From Nevskia sp. (GTDB lineage Bacteria > Pseudomonadota > Gammaproteobacteria > Nevskiales > Nevskiaceae), in assembly GCA_019689635.1 (NCBI GenBank), contig JADGHB010000005.1, positions 25,187 to 89,186 of the forward strand: a stretch of DNA of 64,000 nt, read 5' to 3'. Shown piece after piece: positions 8,529-17,829 of this stretch (position 1 is its first letter; every line of letters starts with the position of its first letter). The position numbers and the translations under genes were made by a program. The notes under the pieces are model-generated. The model saw nothing but the letters and a program-made list of their open reading frames with translations, was not told where the DNA came from and ran no database searches.

Positions 8529-9317
8529 CTACATCCAGTGCACGTCGAAAAACTGCTGCAGCAGCAGCTTGCTGCCGAAATACGCGGCGACCAGGGTCAG
8601 ATAGCCCGACAGCGTCCAGCGGATCGCGGTGCGGCCGCGCCAGCCGTAGCGGCGGCGGCCCCATAGCAGCACGCCGAAGATCAGCCAGGCGCCGGCGGTG
8701 AGCACGATCTGTGCCAGATGCTCGCCGCCGAGGCTGCGGATCACCAGCAGTCCGCTGCACAAGGTGAGGCTCAACAGGAAGAAACCGACGGCGATGAGCT
8801 GGAACAGGAGTTTTTCCAGCGTTTGCAGCGGCGGCAACCGGCGCGCCAGCGCGAGGCTGTCCGGACGGTGGAGGATGCGGTCCAGGATCGCGGCGCCCAG
8901 CGCGTTGATCGCCGCCAGCGTCAGCAGGCCGGCGGACAGCAGCGACAGCACGATGTGCAAACCCAGGCGCCAGTCGTCGAGCGGGATCGGCGCGCCGCGG
9001 TTGGTGGCAAGCGCCGGCCACAGCGCGCAGAGGGCGGCCAGGGGGTAATCCGCCACGCCCAACGCCTGCAACGGTTCGCGCAGACAGAAGGCCCACAACA
9101 TCAGAGCCGAAAGGAAGGCCAGCAGCGAGGCCGCCTCCGCCACGCCGATGACGAGCTGGTGCGCGACGACCGTCTGCTGCACGAGCGCGGCCGCGTGCGC
9201 GACCAGCGCCAGGGGCACCAGCGCGCGCTGGGAAAGCGCGTCCTGCGCCATGCGCCAAGCACGCCAGGCGGCGGCAAGGTAGAGCGCGGCGGCGATCAGA
9301 CTGAAAGCGAAGGACAT
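8529..9317 (-). CDS. CcsA/YpjD-type cytochrome c assembly-like membrane protein
   Basis: The 262-residue polytopic protein has about eight hydrophobic helices and matches the CcsA/CcmF-like family (YpjD subgroup). Typical features are paired His residues near helix ends and the LHIVLSLLSAGLLTLAAINA segment, followed by an RRYGWRGRTAIRW loop. CcsA-like proteins handle haem in cytochrome c maturation; YpjD itself has no settled function. It sits upstream of the corB-like gene and divergent from the MBL gene and ffh, an arrangement conserved in gammaproteobacteria. Confidence 0.85.
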   Translation of the reverse strand: MSFAFSLIAAALYLAAAWRAWRMAQDALSQRALVPLALVAHAAALVQQTVVAHQLVIGVAEAASLLAFLSALMLWAFCLREPLQALGVADYPLAALCALWPALATNRGAPIPLDDWRLGLHIVLSLLSAGLLTLAAINALGAAILDRILHRPDSLALARRLPPLQTLEKLLFQLIAVGFFLLSLTLCSGLLVIRSLGGEHLAQIVLTAGAWLIFGVLLWGRRRYGWRGRTAIRWTLSGYLTLVAAYFGSKLLLQQFFDVHWM

Positions 9318-9409
9318 GCGCAGGCCATGGGAAATTGCGTGGAAGATAGCATCGCGGCGCGGCCTTTGACACGAGCGCGCGGGCGCGGGAAAGGCTCTAA
9401 TATCACGCC

Positions 9410-10174
9410 ATGCGGATAAAAGTCCTGGGGTGCAGCGGTGGCGTAGGGCCGGGGCTGCGAACCACCAGTCTGCTGATCGACGATACGCTGCTGATCGACG
9501 CCGGCACCGGCGTGGGCGATCTTTCGCTGGCGCAGATGAGCCGCATCGGCGATCTGTTGCTGACTCACGCGCATCTGGACCATGTCTGCGGCCTGGCGTT
9601 CATGGCCGACAACCTGTTCGGTCTCGTCGATCGGCCGCTGTCCGTGCACGCCACCGCCGAAACCCTGGCCACGCTGCGCGAGCATTTGTTCAACTGGCGG
9701 TTGTGGCCGGATTTTACCCGCCTGCCCGACGCCGACCATCCGCTGGTGGTGTTCCGGGAACTGGAACCCGGGGTGGCGAAGTCTTTCGGCGGACTGCGCA
9801 TCACGCCGTTTCCCGTGCTGCACACGGTGCCGGCCGTGGGCTATCTGATCGACAGCGGCGAAGGCGTGTTCGCGTTCAGCGGCGACAGCTACGCCGACGA
9901 CCGGCTGTGGGAGTTTCTCAACCGCCAACCGCGGCTTGACCGGCTGATGGTCGAAGTCGCCTTTCCCGACGAGGAGGGGGAGCTGGCGCGGGTCTCGCGT
10001 CACTTCACGCCCGCGCTGCTGGCCGCCGAGCTGCGCAAGCTCCGCCACCGGCCCAAGCTGTTCTTGACGCATCACAAGCCCGGTTGCGAGCGCGCCATCG
10101 AGCACGAATGTCTCAGCGCCCTGGAAGGTTGGGATTACAGCCATCTCAAGCGCGGCGACATCATTCTGTCTTGA
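9410..10174 (+). CDS. MBL-fold hydrolase, class II cyclic-nucleotide phosphodiesterase-like
   Basis: The 254-residue cytoplasmic metallo-beta-lactamase-fold protein has the N-terminal VLGCSGGVGPGLRTTSLLID, the metal-binding THAHLDH motif (about residues 50-56), a further AFSGDSYADD Asp and a terminal LTHHKPG His segment. The GxGxRTTSLL start and HxHLDH resemble class II 3',5'-cyclic nucleotide phosphodiesterases, so cAMP hydrolysis is a reasonable guess, but other MBL hydrolases share these motifs. It ends 34 bp before ffh in the same direction and could be co-transcribed with it. Confidence 0.8.
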   Translation: MRIKVLGCSGGVGPGLRTTSLLIDDTLLIDAGTGVGDLSLAQMSRIGDLLLTHAHLDHVCGLAFMADNLFGLVDRPLSVHATAETLATLREHLFNWRLWPDFTRLPDADHPLVVFRELEPGVAKSFGGLRITPFPVLHTVPAVGYLIDSGEGVFAFSGDSYADDRLWEFLNRQPRLDRLMVEVAFPDEEGELARVSRHFTPALLAAELRKLRHRPKLFLTHHKPGCERAIEHECLSALEGWDYSHLKRGDIILS

Positions 10175-10207
10175 CGTAAACTACGCCGCCGCGCTCCTCG
10201 TCTTCCC

Positions 10208-11572
10208 ATGTTCGAAAACCTGAGTCATCGTCTGACGCGCACGCTCGACGCGCTGCGCGGCGCGGGACGCCTCACCGAAAACCAGGTGGAGCAGGCCGCG
10301 CGCGAGCTGCGCATGGCGCTGCTGGAGGCCGACGTCGCCCTGCCGGTGGTGCGCGAGTTCGTCGAGCGCGTCAAGGCGCGCGCGGTGGGCGCCGAAGTCG
10401 CGGACAGCATGACGCCGGGCCAGACGCTGCTGCGCATCGTGCAGCAGGAGCTGACGCAGGCGCTGGGCGGCGCGGCCGTGCCCTTGAACCTGCGCGTCCA
10501 GCCCCCGGCGGTGATCCTCATGGCCGGCCTGCAGGGTTCGGGCAAGACCACCACCACCGGCAAGCTGGCATTGCGTCTGCGGGAAGTCGAACGCAAGAAG
10601 GTGCTGGTGGTGTCCTGCGACGTTTACCGTCCGGCAGCCATCGAGCAGCTCAAGCTCATTGCCGGCAGCGTCGGCGTCGAATGGTTCCCCAGCGCGGCAG
10701 GTCAGGATCCGGTGGCCATCGCGCGCGCCGCGCTGGAGCACGCCCGGCGGCAGTACCTCGACGTGCTGATCGTCGACACCGCCGGCCGCCTGGCGATCGA
10801 CCAGCCGATGATGGAGGAGATCGCCGCGCTGCACGCGGCCCTCGATCCCGTCGAGACGCTGTTCGTGGTGGATGCCATGACCGGCCAGGACGCGGCGCGC
10901 ACCGCCAAGGCGTTTGCCGACGCGCTGCCGCTGACCGGCGTGGTGCTGACCAAGGCCGATGGCGACGCGCGCGGCGGCGCGGCGCTGTCGGTGCACCACG
11001 TGACCGGCCGACCGATCAAGTTCATCGGCGTGGGCGAAAAGCCGGCGGCGCTGGACGCGTTCCACCCCGATCGCATCGCGGCGCGCATCCTCGGCCAGGG
11101 CGATGTGCTGGGTCTGATCGAGGAGACCGCGCGCAAGGTGGACCTGGACTCGGCCGCCAAACTGGTCGGCAAGCTCAAGTCCAAGAAGGGCTTCGACCTC
11201 GAGGATTTCCGCGAGCAGATGCGGCAGATGCAGAAGATGGGCGGCGTGGCTTCGCTGCTGGAAAAACTGCCCGGGGGCGTCAAACTTCAGGCGCAGTTCC
11301 AGAAGGTGCAACCGGAACGCGAGATCAAACGCGCCATTGCCCTCATCGACTCCATGACGCCGCAGGAACGCCGTTTCCCCGATCTCATCAAGGCCTCGCG
11401 CAAGCGCCGCATCGCCGCGGGCGCCGGCTTACAGGTGCAGGACGTCAACCAGTTGCTGCGCCAATACGAACAAGCGCGCGACATGATGAAGAAAATGATG
11501 GGCGGGGGCATGGCCAAGGTGATGCGCAGCCTGGCCGGAAGAATCCCGCCTGGGATGCGTCCTCCGCGCTGA
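10208..11572 (+). CDS. ffh: Signal recognition particle protein Ffh
   Basis: The 454-residue SRP54 GTPase binds 4.5S RNA and targets nascent membrane proteins to FtsY. It has the N domain (1-88), the G domain with P-loop GLQGSGKTT (107-115), CDVYRPAA, VDTAGR, TKADGDARGG and the closing GVGEK, and a methionine-rich M domain after about residue 300 with MKKMMGGGMAKVM. The RNA-binding RKRRIAAGAG segment has AGLQVQDVN where most homologues read SGTSVQDVN. The cognate SRP RNA is also in this window (minus strand, near 36.9 kb). It is followed by the rpsP group. Confidence 0.98.
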   Translation: MFENLSHRLTRTLDALRGAGRLTENQVEQAARELRMALLEADVALPVVREFVERVKARAVGAEVADSMTPGQTLLRIVQQELTQALGGAAVPLNLRVQPPAVILMAGLQGSGKTTTTGKLALRLREVERKKVLVVSCDVYRPAAIEQLKLIAGSVGVEWFPSAAGQDPVAIARAALEHARRQYLDVLIVDTAGRLAIDQPMMEEIAALHAALDPVETLFVVDAMTGQDAARTAKAFADALPLTGVVLTKADGDARGGAALSVHHVTGRPIKFIGVGEKPAALDAFHPDRIAARILGQGDVLGLIEETARKVDLDSAAKLVGKLKSKKGFDLEDFREQMRQMQKMGGVASLLEKLPGGVKLQAQFQKVQPEREIKRAIALIDSMTPQERRFPDLIKASRKRRIAAGAGLQVQDVNQLLRQYEQARDMMKKMMGGGMAKVMRSLAGRIPPGMRPPR

Positions 11573-11578
11573 GCCGAC

Positions 11579-11607
11579 TGGCAATTCGGCGGCCGTGTCA
11601 CTACAAT
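11579..11607 (+). promoter_or_regulatory. Possible sigma-70 promoter for rpsP
   Basis: TACAAT (11602-11607) is a good -10 element. TGGCAA, 17 bp upstream, is only a weak -35 match. It lies in the 87-bp gap between ffh and rpsP and would start transcription about 45 bp before the rpsP ATG. Confidence 0.35.
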
Positions 11608-11659
11608 TGCGCGCTTTCGCGCCACAGGCGCGGATCGTCGGAAAAAGAGCTTAAACCCT

Positions 11660-11959
11660 ATGGTCAAGATTCGTCTGGCCCGAGCCGGCGCCAAGAAGCG
11701 CCCGTTCTATCACGTGGTCGCCACGGAAAGCCGTTCGGCGCGCGACGGCCGCTTCATCGAGCGGCTGGGCTATTACAACCCCAACGCCCAGGGCGGCGAG
11801 AAGAAGATGGTCGTCGATATCGCCCGCATCGAGTACTGGAAGGGCCGCGGCGCACAAGTGTCGGAACGCGTGGACTACCTCGTCAAGCACGTGCCGAATT
11901 CCGCACCCGCGGCGCCGCAGGTCAAGGCGGGTGCTGCGGCCGAGTCGCCCGCGGCCTGA
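11660..11959 (+). CDS. rpsP: 30S ribosomal protein S16
   Basis: The 99-residue S16 is a small-subunit protein needed for 30S assembly. The start [20 protein letters not shown] and the YNP and [16 protein letters not shown] segments are diagnostic. The C-terminal tail after about residue 83 is Ala-rich and variable, as in other high-GC proteobacteria. It is first in the conserved rpsP-rimM-trmD-rplS group; its stop codon lies one base before the rimM GTG, so translation of the two is probably coupled. Confidence 0.98.
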   Translation: MVKIRLARAGAKKRPFYHVVATESRSARDGRFIERLGYYNPNAQGGEKKMVVDIARIEYWKGRGAQVSERVDYLVKHVPNSAPAAPQVKAGAAAESPAA

Positions 11960-11960
11960 A

Positions 11961-12524
11961 GTGAACCGCGGGCCGCGCCGGGTGACGCTCGGGCGCGTCG
12001 CCGGCGTGTATGGAGTCAAAGGCTGGGTCAAAGTGCAGTCCTACACCCGCCCGGAGGACAACATCCTGAACTATCCGCGCTGGTATCTTGCGGCGCGGGG
12101 TGCCGGATTCGAAGCCGGCTTGATCGAGGCGCGCGCGCACGGCCGCGGCTTCGTCGCCTGGCTTCGCGGTCCGGACGGACTGCCGATCAAGGATCGCGAG
12201 GCCGCCGCCGCGCTGGTCGGCGCCGAGATCCAGGTCGAGCGCGCGGCGCTCCCGGACCCGGCGCCGGGCACCTGGTACTGGTGCGATCTGATCGGTTTGC
12301 AGGTGGAGTCGGATCGCGGCGCTACGTTGGGCACGGTGACCGCCGTGACCAGCAACGGCGCGCAGGAGGTGCTGGTCGTCGAGGCCGCGTGCGCGGCCGA
12401 CGCCAGGGTCGGCGGTACGGAGGATCGGATCCGGCGCCTGATCCCCTTCGTGCCCGGCGCGATCATCGAGAAGGTGGAGCTGGAGCGCGGGCGCATCGTC
12501 GCGCGCTGGGCGCCGGATTGGTGA
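11961..12524 (+). CDS. rimM: Ribosome maturation factor RimM
   Basis: The 187-residue RimM binds S19 and assists 16S rRNA processing and 30S maturation. The N-terminal barrel starts VTLGRVAGVYGVKGWVKV, and the C-terminal PRC-barrel contains YWCDLIGLQV, the LGTVTAVTSNGAQEVLVV segment and the closing LIPFVPGAIIEKV. The GTG at 11961 is chosen because it follows the rpsP stop by one base; an upstream in-frame GTG would lie inside rpsP. trmD starts three bases after its stop. Confidence 0.95.
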   Translation: MNRGPRRVTLGRVAGVYGVKGWVKVQSYTRPEDNILNYPRWYLAARGAGFEAGLIEARAHGRGFVAWLRGPDGLPIKDREAAAALVGAEIQVERAALPDPAPGTWYWCDLIGLQVESDRGATLGTVTAVTSNGAQEVLVVEAACAADARVGGTEDRIRRLIPFVPGAIIEKVELERGRIVARWAPDW

Positions 12525-12527
12525 GCG

Positions 12528-13301
12528 GTGCTGAACGTCGAAGTCTTGACGCTGTTCCCCGAACTGGTGGAGCAGGTCGTGCGTCACGGCATTCCGCGCA
12601 AGGCGGTGGAATGCGGAGCGCTGGCGCTGCGCACGCGGAACTTCCGCGACTACGGCGCGGCCGGCGATCGCCGGGTGGACGATCGGACCTACGGCGGCGG
12701 TCCCGGCATGGTGCTGGACGCGGAGAGCCTGGCGCGCACCGTCGCGGCGGCGAAAGCCGCGCTGGGACCGGCGGCGAAAGTGATCGCGCTGTCGCCGCAG
12801 GGCGCCAGGCTCGACCAGCACTGGGTGCGGCGTCTGGCGACCGAGACGGCGCTGGTGCTGGTGTGCGGCCGCTACGAGGGCTGGGACGAGCGCGCGGCGG
12901 GTTTGTTCGACGCGGAAGTCTCGCTGGGGGACTTCGTCCTTTCCGGCGGCGAGCTGGCCGCGATGGCGATGGTGGATGCGCTGGCGCGCCTGCTGCCGGG
13001 CGCGGTGGGCGACCAGGCCTCGGTGGAGTACGATTCGTTCTCCGCCGGGCTGCTCGACCATCCGCACTACACGCGGCCGGAGGTCTGGCGCGGCGCGGCG
13101 GTGCCGGAAGTGCTGCTGTCGGGCGATCACGCGCGCATCGCGCGCTGGCGCCTGAAGCAGGCGCTGGGGGTGACCTGGCTCAAGCGTCCGGATTTGTTGG
13201 CGGACCTGGAATTGAGCGATGAGCAGCGCCGGCTGCTGCGCGAGTACATCGCGGAAACCGGCATGGACCAGCCCGGCGCGGCGGCGCCGGCCAAGGATTA
13301 A
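12528..13301 (+). CDS. trmD: tRNA (guanine-37-N1)-methyltransferase TrmD
   Basis: The 257-residue SPOUT methyltransferase uses S-adenosylmethionine to methylate G37 of tRNAs. Features include the start LNVEVLTLFPELVEQV, YGGGPGMV, the knotted cofactor site around LSPQGARLDQ and CGRYEGWDER, and LGDFVLSGGELAAM, followed by the C-terminal helical domain with YTRPEVWRG. It starts with GTG at 12528. Position and spacing fit the conserved ribosomal group. Confidence 0.97.
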   Translation: MLNVEVLTLFPELVEQVVRHGIPRKAVECGALALRTRNFRDYGAAGDRRVDDRTYGGGPGMVLDAESLARTVAAAKAALGPAAKVIALSPQGARLDQHWVRRLATETALVLVCGRYEGWDERAAGLFDAEVSLGDFVLSGGELAAMAMVDALARLLPGAVGDQASVEYDSFSAGLLDHPHYTRPEVWRGAAVPEVLLSGDHARIARWRLKQALGVTWLKRPDLLADLELSDEQRRLLREYIAETGMDQPGAAAPAKD

Positions 13302-13325
13302 CGCGGCATGCGTACGAGGTGAATC

Positions 13326-13679
13326 ATGGGCGGCAACATCATCCAGCAAGTCGAAGCCGAGCAGATGCAGGGCAAGAAGATTCCCGAATTCCGCGCCGGC
13401 GATACGGTCGAGGTCAAGGTCAAGGTCAAGGAGGGCGACCGCGAGCGCCTGCAGGCTTTCGAGGGCGTGGTCATCGCCAAGCGCACGCGCGGGTTGAACT
13501 CCTCCTTCACCGTGCGCAAGGTCAGCCATGGCGAGGGCGTGGAGCGCGTGTTCCAGACTTACAGCCCGCAGGTGGCGGAGATCGTGGTCAAGCGCAAGGG
13601 CGACGTCGCCCGCGCCAAGCTCTACTACCTGCGCGACCGCGCCGGCAAGGCGGCCCGCATCAAGGAAAAGCTGTCCTGA
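13326..13679 (+). CDS. rplS: 50S ribosomal protein L19
   Basis: The 117-residue L19 lies at the 30S-50S interface. The [43 protein letters not shown] and [20 protein letters not shown] segments are standard and the length is normal. It is the last gene of the rpsP group; the next gene runs toward it from the other strand 48 bp away. No clear intrinsic terminator is visible between them. Confidence 0.98.
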   Translation: MGGNIIQQVEAEQMQGKKIPEFRAGDTVEVKVKVKEGDRERLQAFEGVVIAKRTRGLNSSFTVRKVSHGEGVERVFQTYSPQVAEIVVKRKGDVARAKLYYLRDRAGKAARIKEKLS

Positions 13680-13727
13680 GCCGAGCGAGCGCGACGGCGC
13701 GAGTCGCCATGGCGTGCGGGCCAGCGT

Positions 13728-14180
13728 TCAGTTGAGAACGCGCACCACGCTGACCAGCCGTTCGCGCCAGTAGTCGTTGTCCACGCGGGTGACGGTGACG
13801 GTCTGGCCGCTGGCCGGCGCGTGCACCACGCGGTCGTCGCCGACGTAGATCGTTGCGTGCAGCGTGTTGCCGAAACGGTAGAACACCAGATCGCCCGGCG
13901 CGGCATCGCGGAAATCGATCGCGCGGCCCGCACGGCGCTGTTCGGCGGCGGTGCGCGGCAGCTCCACGCCGGCTTGCTCGAACACGTAGTGCACCAGCCC
14001 GCTGCAATCGAAGCCGTCGGCGTCGCCGCCGCCGTAGCGGTAGGGCCGGCCGATTTCCCCCAGCGCTTCTTCCAGCACCGCCTGGCGCGTGGCGAAATCC
14101 GTCACCGGCGGCGGTGCGGTCGCGCAGGCGGCGAGCGACAAAGCGAGTAGCGGAATTCCGATCCTGAGCGTCGCGCTCAT
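13728..14180 (-). CDS. NlpC/P60-family lipoprotein (C40 peptidase)
   Basis: The 150-residue lipoprotein has a signal peptide with lipobox LSLAAC (Cys19) and one NlpC/P60 domain with catalytic Cys59 (GFDCSG) and His108 (LHATIYVG). Enzymes of this type cut peptide stems of peptidoglycan in the periplasm. At this size it resembles the Spr/MepS group. The start at 14180 is required to expose the lipobox; the longer open frame upstream lies inside the GST gene. It begins one base after the GST stop, so the two are probably co-transcribed. Confidence 0.9.
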   Translation of the reverse strand: MSATLRIGIPLLALSLAACATAPPPVTDFATRQAVLEEALGEIGRPYRYGGGDADGFDCSGLVHYVFEQAGVELPRTAAEQRRAGRAIDFRDAAPGDLVFYRFGNTLHATIYVGDDRVVHAPASGQTVTVTRVDNDYWRERLVSVVRVLN

Positions 14181-14181
14181 C

Positions 14182-14793
14182 TCAGCCGGCGGGCTGCGTG
14201 CGCTGCATCGAGGGGCGCAGCGAAAATGCCTGATACCAGCGCGCCAGGCGCTCGTGCTCGCGGCGCCATTCGAGGTGCGGCAAGCGAAAGTCGAGATAAG
14301 CCAGCGCGACGCCGACGGTGATCTCGGCCACGCGGACCGCGTCCGCGTGCAAAAACTCGGCGGCCTCCGGCTCCAGCGCATCGAGGGCGCGCCGGATGGC
14401 GGCGGCCTGGCGCTCGAGCCAGGGCCGATAGACGAACTCCGGCGGCCGCCGCAGTTCCAGCCGGCTGGCGACGGCCGCCGTCAGGATGCCTTCGCCGAGC
14501 TGCTGGCGGCGCATGAGCGTCCAGCGCTGGCCGCCGCGCGGCAGCGGCGCGAGCCCGCTCCCGCGGGTCTGCAGGTATTCCACGATCAGGGCGCTGTCCG
14601 GAAGGCACTCGCCCTTTTCGGTGACGAGCGCCGGGATTTTGGACAGCGGGTTGGCCGCCAGGAACTCCGCTTGCGGCTCGAACGGATCGGTGGGCACTTC
14701 CTCGATCAGATCCGCCAGGCCCAGCTCGTGCGCGACCACCCACACCTTGCGGGCGTAAGGCGAGGTCTTGCTCGAATAGAGCTTCATTTTCAT
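14182..14793 (-). CDS. Glutathione S-transferase family protein (YibF-like)
   Basis: The 203-residue cytoplasmic protein has an N-terminal thioredoxin-like GST domain (1-80; MKLYSSKTSPYARKV start, NPLSKIPALV with the cis-Pro, DSALIVEYL) and an all-helical C-terminal domain. The ATG at 14793 has AGGA eight bases upstream; TTG and ATG codons a few positions earlier are less likely. The start resembles the E. coli YibF branch (SPYARKV, PLSKIPALV). Substrate unknown. It lies directly before the NlpC lipoprotein gene. Confidence 0.87.
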   Translation of the reverse strand: MKMKLYSSKTSPYARKVWVVAHELGLADLIEEVPTDPFEPQAEFLAANPLSKIPALVTEKGECLPDSALIVEYLQTRGSGLAPLPRGGQRWTLMRRQQLGEGILTAAVASRLELRRPPEFVYRPWLERQAAAIRRALDALEPEAAEFLHADAVRVAEITVGVALAYLDFRLPHLEWRREHERLARWYQAFSLRPSMQRTQPAG

Positions 14794-14855
14794 CGTGTAC
14801 ATCCTATACAAGACCGCGCCCTCCCTGGCGCGGACTTTTCAGAAAAGCAGGCGCG

Positions 14856-15905
<1,050 letters not shown>

Positions 15906-16511
15906 TTACAGCTCGGCGGCGTGTTCGGCCAGATACCGGGCCACGCCCTCGGCGGTGGCTTTCATGCCGGCGGCGCCCTTGCGCCAGCCGGCCGGGCAGA
16001 CTTCGCCGTGCTGCTCGGTGAACTGGAGCGCGTCCACCAGCCGCAGCATCTCGTCCACTTCACGGCCCAGCGGCAGGTTGTTGACCACCTGATGCTGCAC
16101 CACGCCCTGCTTGTCGATCAGGAAGGACGCGCGCAAGGCCACGCCCTCGGTGGGGTGCTCGACGCCATAGGCGCGCATGATTTCGCGCTTGACGTCGGCG
16201 ACCATGGGGAAGCCGACCGGGCCGATGCCTCCTTTCTCGACCGGCGTGTTGCGCCAGGCGTAGTGAGTGAAGGCGGAATCGATGGACACGCCGACGAGCT
16301 GCACGCCGCGTTCCTCGAAGCGCTTGAGGCGGTTATTGTGAGCGATGATCTCGGACGGGCACACGAAGGTGAAATCCAGTGGCCAGAAGAACAGCACCAC
16401 GTACTTCCGACCCTGATAATCGGACAGGCGGAAGTTTTCCTTGATGCTGCCGTCCGCCATCACGGCGGCGGCGGTAAAGTCGGGGGCAGGGCGGCCGACG
16501 AGCACGGACAT
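15906..16511 (-). CDS. Peroxiredoxin (AhpC/TSA family, 2-Cys)
   Basis: The 201-residue typical 2-Cys peroxiredoxin reduces hydrogen peroxide and organic peroxides in the cytoplasm. The peroxidatic Cys51 lies in DFTFVCPSE and the resolving Cys172 in HGEVCPAGW; the catalytic Thr of PLDFTF is present. The C-terminus ends LAEHAAEL. Its neighbour trxB suggests reduction through the thioredoxin system rather than AhpF. It is divergent from the sorbosone dehydrogenase-like gene across a 127-bp gap; no certain OxyR site was recognised. Confidence 0.95.
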   Translation of the reverse strand: MSVLVGRPAPDFTAAAVMADGSIKENFRLSDYQGRKYVVLFFWPLDFTFVCPSEIIAHNNRLKRFEERGVQLVGVSIDSAFTHYAWRNTPVEKGGIGPVGFPMVADVKREIMRAYGVEHPTEGVALRASFLIDKQGVVQHQVVNNLPLGREVDEMLRLVDALQFTEQHGEVCPAGWRKGAAGMKATAEGVARYLAEHAAEL

Positions 16512-16638
16512 CTTGACGACTCCTTGAGAAAAATGGTCGAACGGGTTGTTGGGATTGAAGGTCGAAGCGCGAAACGCCCGACGCGAGACGCATGGTAAGG
16601 GTCAGTAGACGATAAATCCATCAAAACGTTTTTATTCG

Positions 16639-17772
16639 ATGAATAGACGGTTGCTATTGGTTGCCTGGGCTGCTGTCACCGTGCTCGGTGCGAGCGCCGG
16701 CGTCGCGGCCGGGTCGCTGCTGAGGGATTTCGAGCTGCCGCCCGGGTTCCGCATCGAGCGCTACGCGGCGGACGTGCCCGGCGCGCGCTCGTTGACGCTG
16801 GGTGCCGCGGGCGTGGTCTATGTCGGTAGCCGCGAGGCCGGCAAGGTCTACGCCCTCGTGCCGCGTGCCGGCCAGGCACCGCAGGTCCGCATCGTCGCCG
16901 AAGGCTTGAATCGCCCCAACGGCGTGGCCTGGCACGAGGGCGCGCTCTACGTGGCCGAGACCCGCCGCATCCTGCGCTATCCCGACCTCGACCGTCATCT
17001 CGACGCGCCGCCCGCGGCGCAGATCGTACGCGACGATCTGCCCACGGAAACCTGGCATGGCCTGCGCTACATCGGTTTCGGTCCGGACGGCAAGCTGTAT
17101 CTGTCCATCGGCGCACCCTGCAACGTCTGCGTTCCCGCTGCCTTCACCCGCGGCGACGCGACGCTGGAATACGGCAGCATCACCCGCATGAACCCCGACG
17201 GCAGCCGCTGGGAGGTGGTGGCGCGCGGCGTGCGCAATTCGGTGGGCTTCGACTGGCGGCCGGGCAGCGGCGAACTGTGGTTCACCAGCAACGGCCGCGA
17301 CTGGCTGGGCGACGACGCGCCACCCGACACGCTCAACCGCCTGCGGCGCATCGGGGAAAACTTCGGCTTTCCTTACTGCCACGCGGGCACGATCCCCGAT
17401 CCCAAGTACGGCGGCCTGCACGCCTGTTCCGAGTTCGCGCCGCCGGCGCTGGCGTTGCCCGCGCACGTCGCCGCGCTCGGCATGCGCTTTTACACCGGGA
17501 CGATGTTCCCGCCCCAGTATCGCGGGCGCATCTTCATCGCCGAACATGGCTCCTGGAACCGTTCCACGCGCATCGGTTACCGCGTGGTCAGCGTGCCCAT
17601 CGACGGCCAGGGTCGCGCGGGTCCCGAGGAGGTCTTCGCCAGCGGCTGGCTCTCGGGCGAGACGGTCCGCGGCCGGCCCGTGGACGTGCTGACGATGCCC
17701 GACGGCGCGCTGCTGGTGTCGGACGACCTTGCCGGTTGCGTGTACCGCATCGTCTACGCGCCAGGCACGTAA
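16639..17772 (+). CDS. Secreted PQQ-dependent sugar/sorbosone dehydrogenase-like beta-propeller
   Basis: The 377-residue exported protein has a signal peptide (about 1-24) and one six-bladed propeller of the glucose/sorbosone dehydrogenase family. It contains RPNGVAWHEGALYVAE, the disulfide-prone GAPCNVC, RNSVGFDW, FTSNGRDWLGDD, NFGFPYCHAG and the terminal MPDGALLVSDD. Family members oxidise sugars in the periplasm with PQQ; no PQQ synthesis gene is in this window and activity here is unproven. Its low-GC upstream stretch (AAAACGTTTT at 16623-16632) contrasts with the surroundings and may hold its promoter. Confidence 0.87.
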   Translation: MNRRLLLVAWAAVTVLGASAGVAAGSLLRDFELPPGFRIERYAADVPGARSLTLGAAGVVYVGSREAGKVYALVPRAGQAPQVRIVAEGLNRPNGVAWHEGALYVAETRRILRYPDLDRHLDAPPAAQIVRDDLPTETWHGLRYIGFGPDGKLYLSIGAPCNVCVPAAFTRGDATLEYGSITRMNPDGSRWEVVARGVRNSVGFDWRPGSGELWFTSNGRDWLGDDAPPDTLNRLRRIGENFGFPYCHAGTIPDPKYGGLHACSEFAPPALALPAHVAALGMRFYTGTMFPPQYRGRIFIAEHGSWNRSTRIGYRVVSVPIDGQGRAGPEEVFASGWLSGETVRGRPVDVLTMPDGALLVSDDLAGCVYRIVYAPGT

Positions 17773-17829
17773 CGCAGCCTGCGGCGGTGGCGTGCGATAC
17801 TTGCACGCTCACGTCACCCGCAATGGCTT

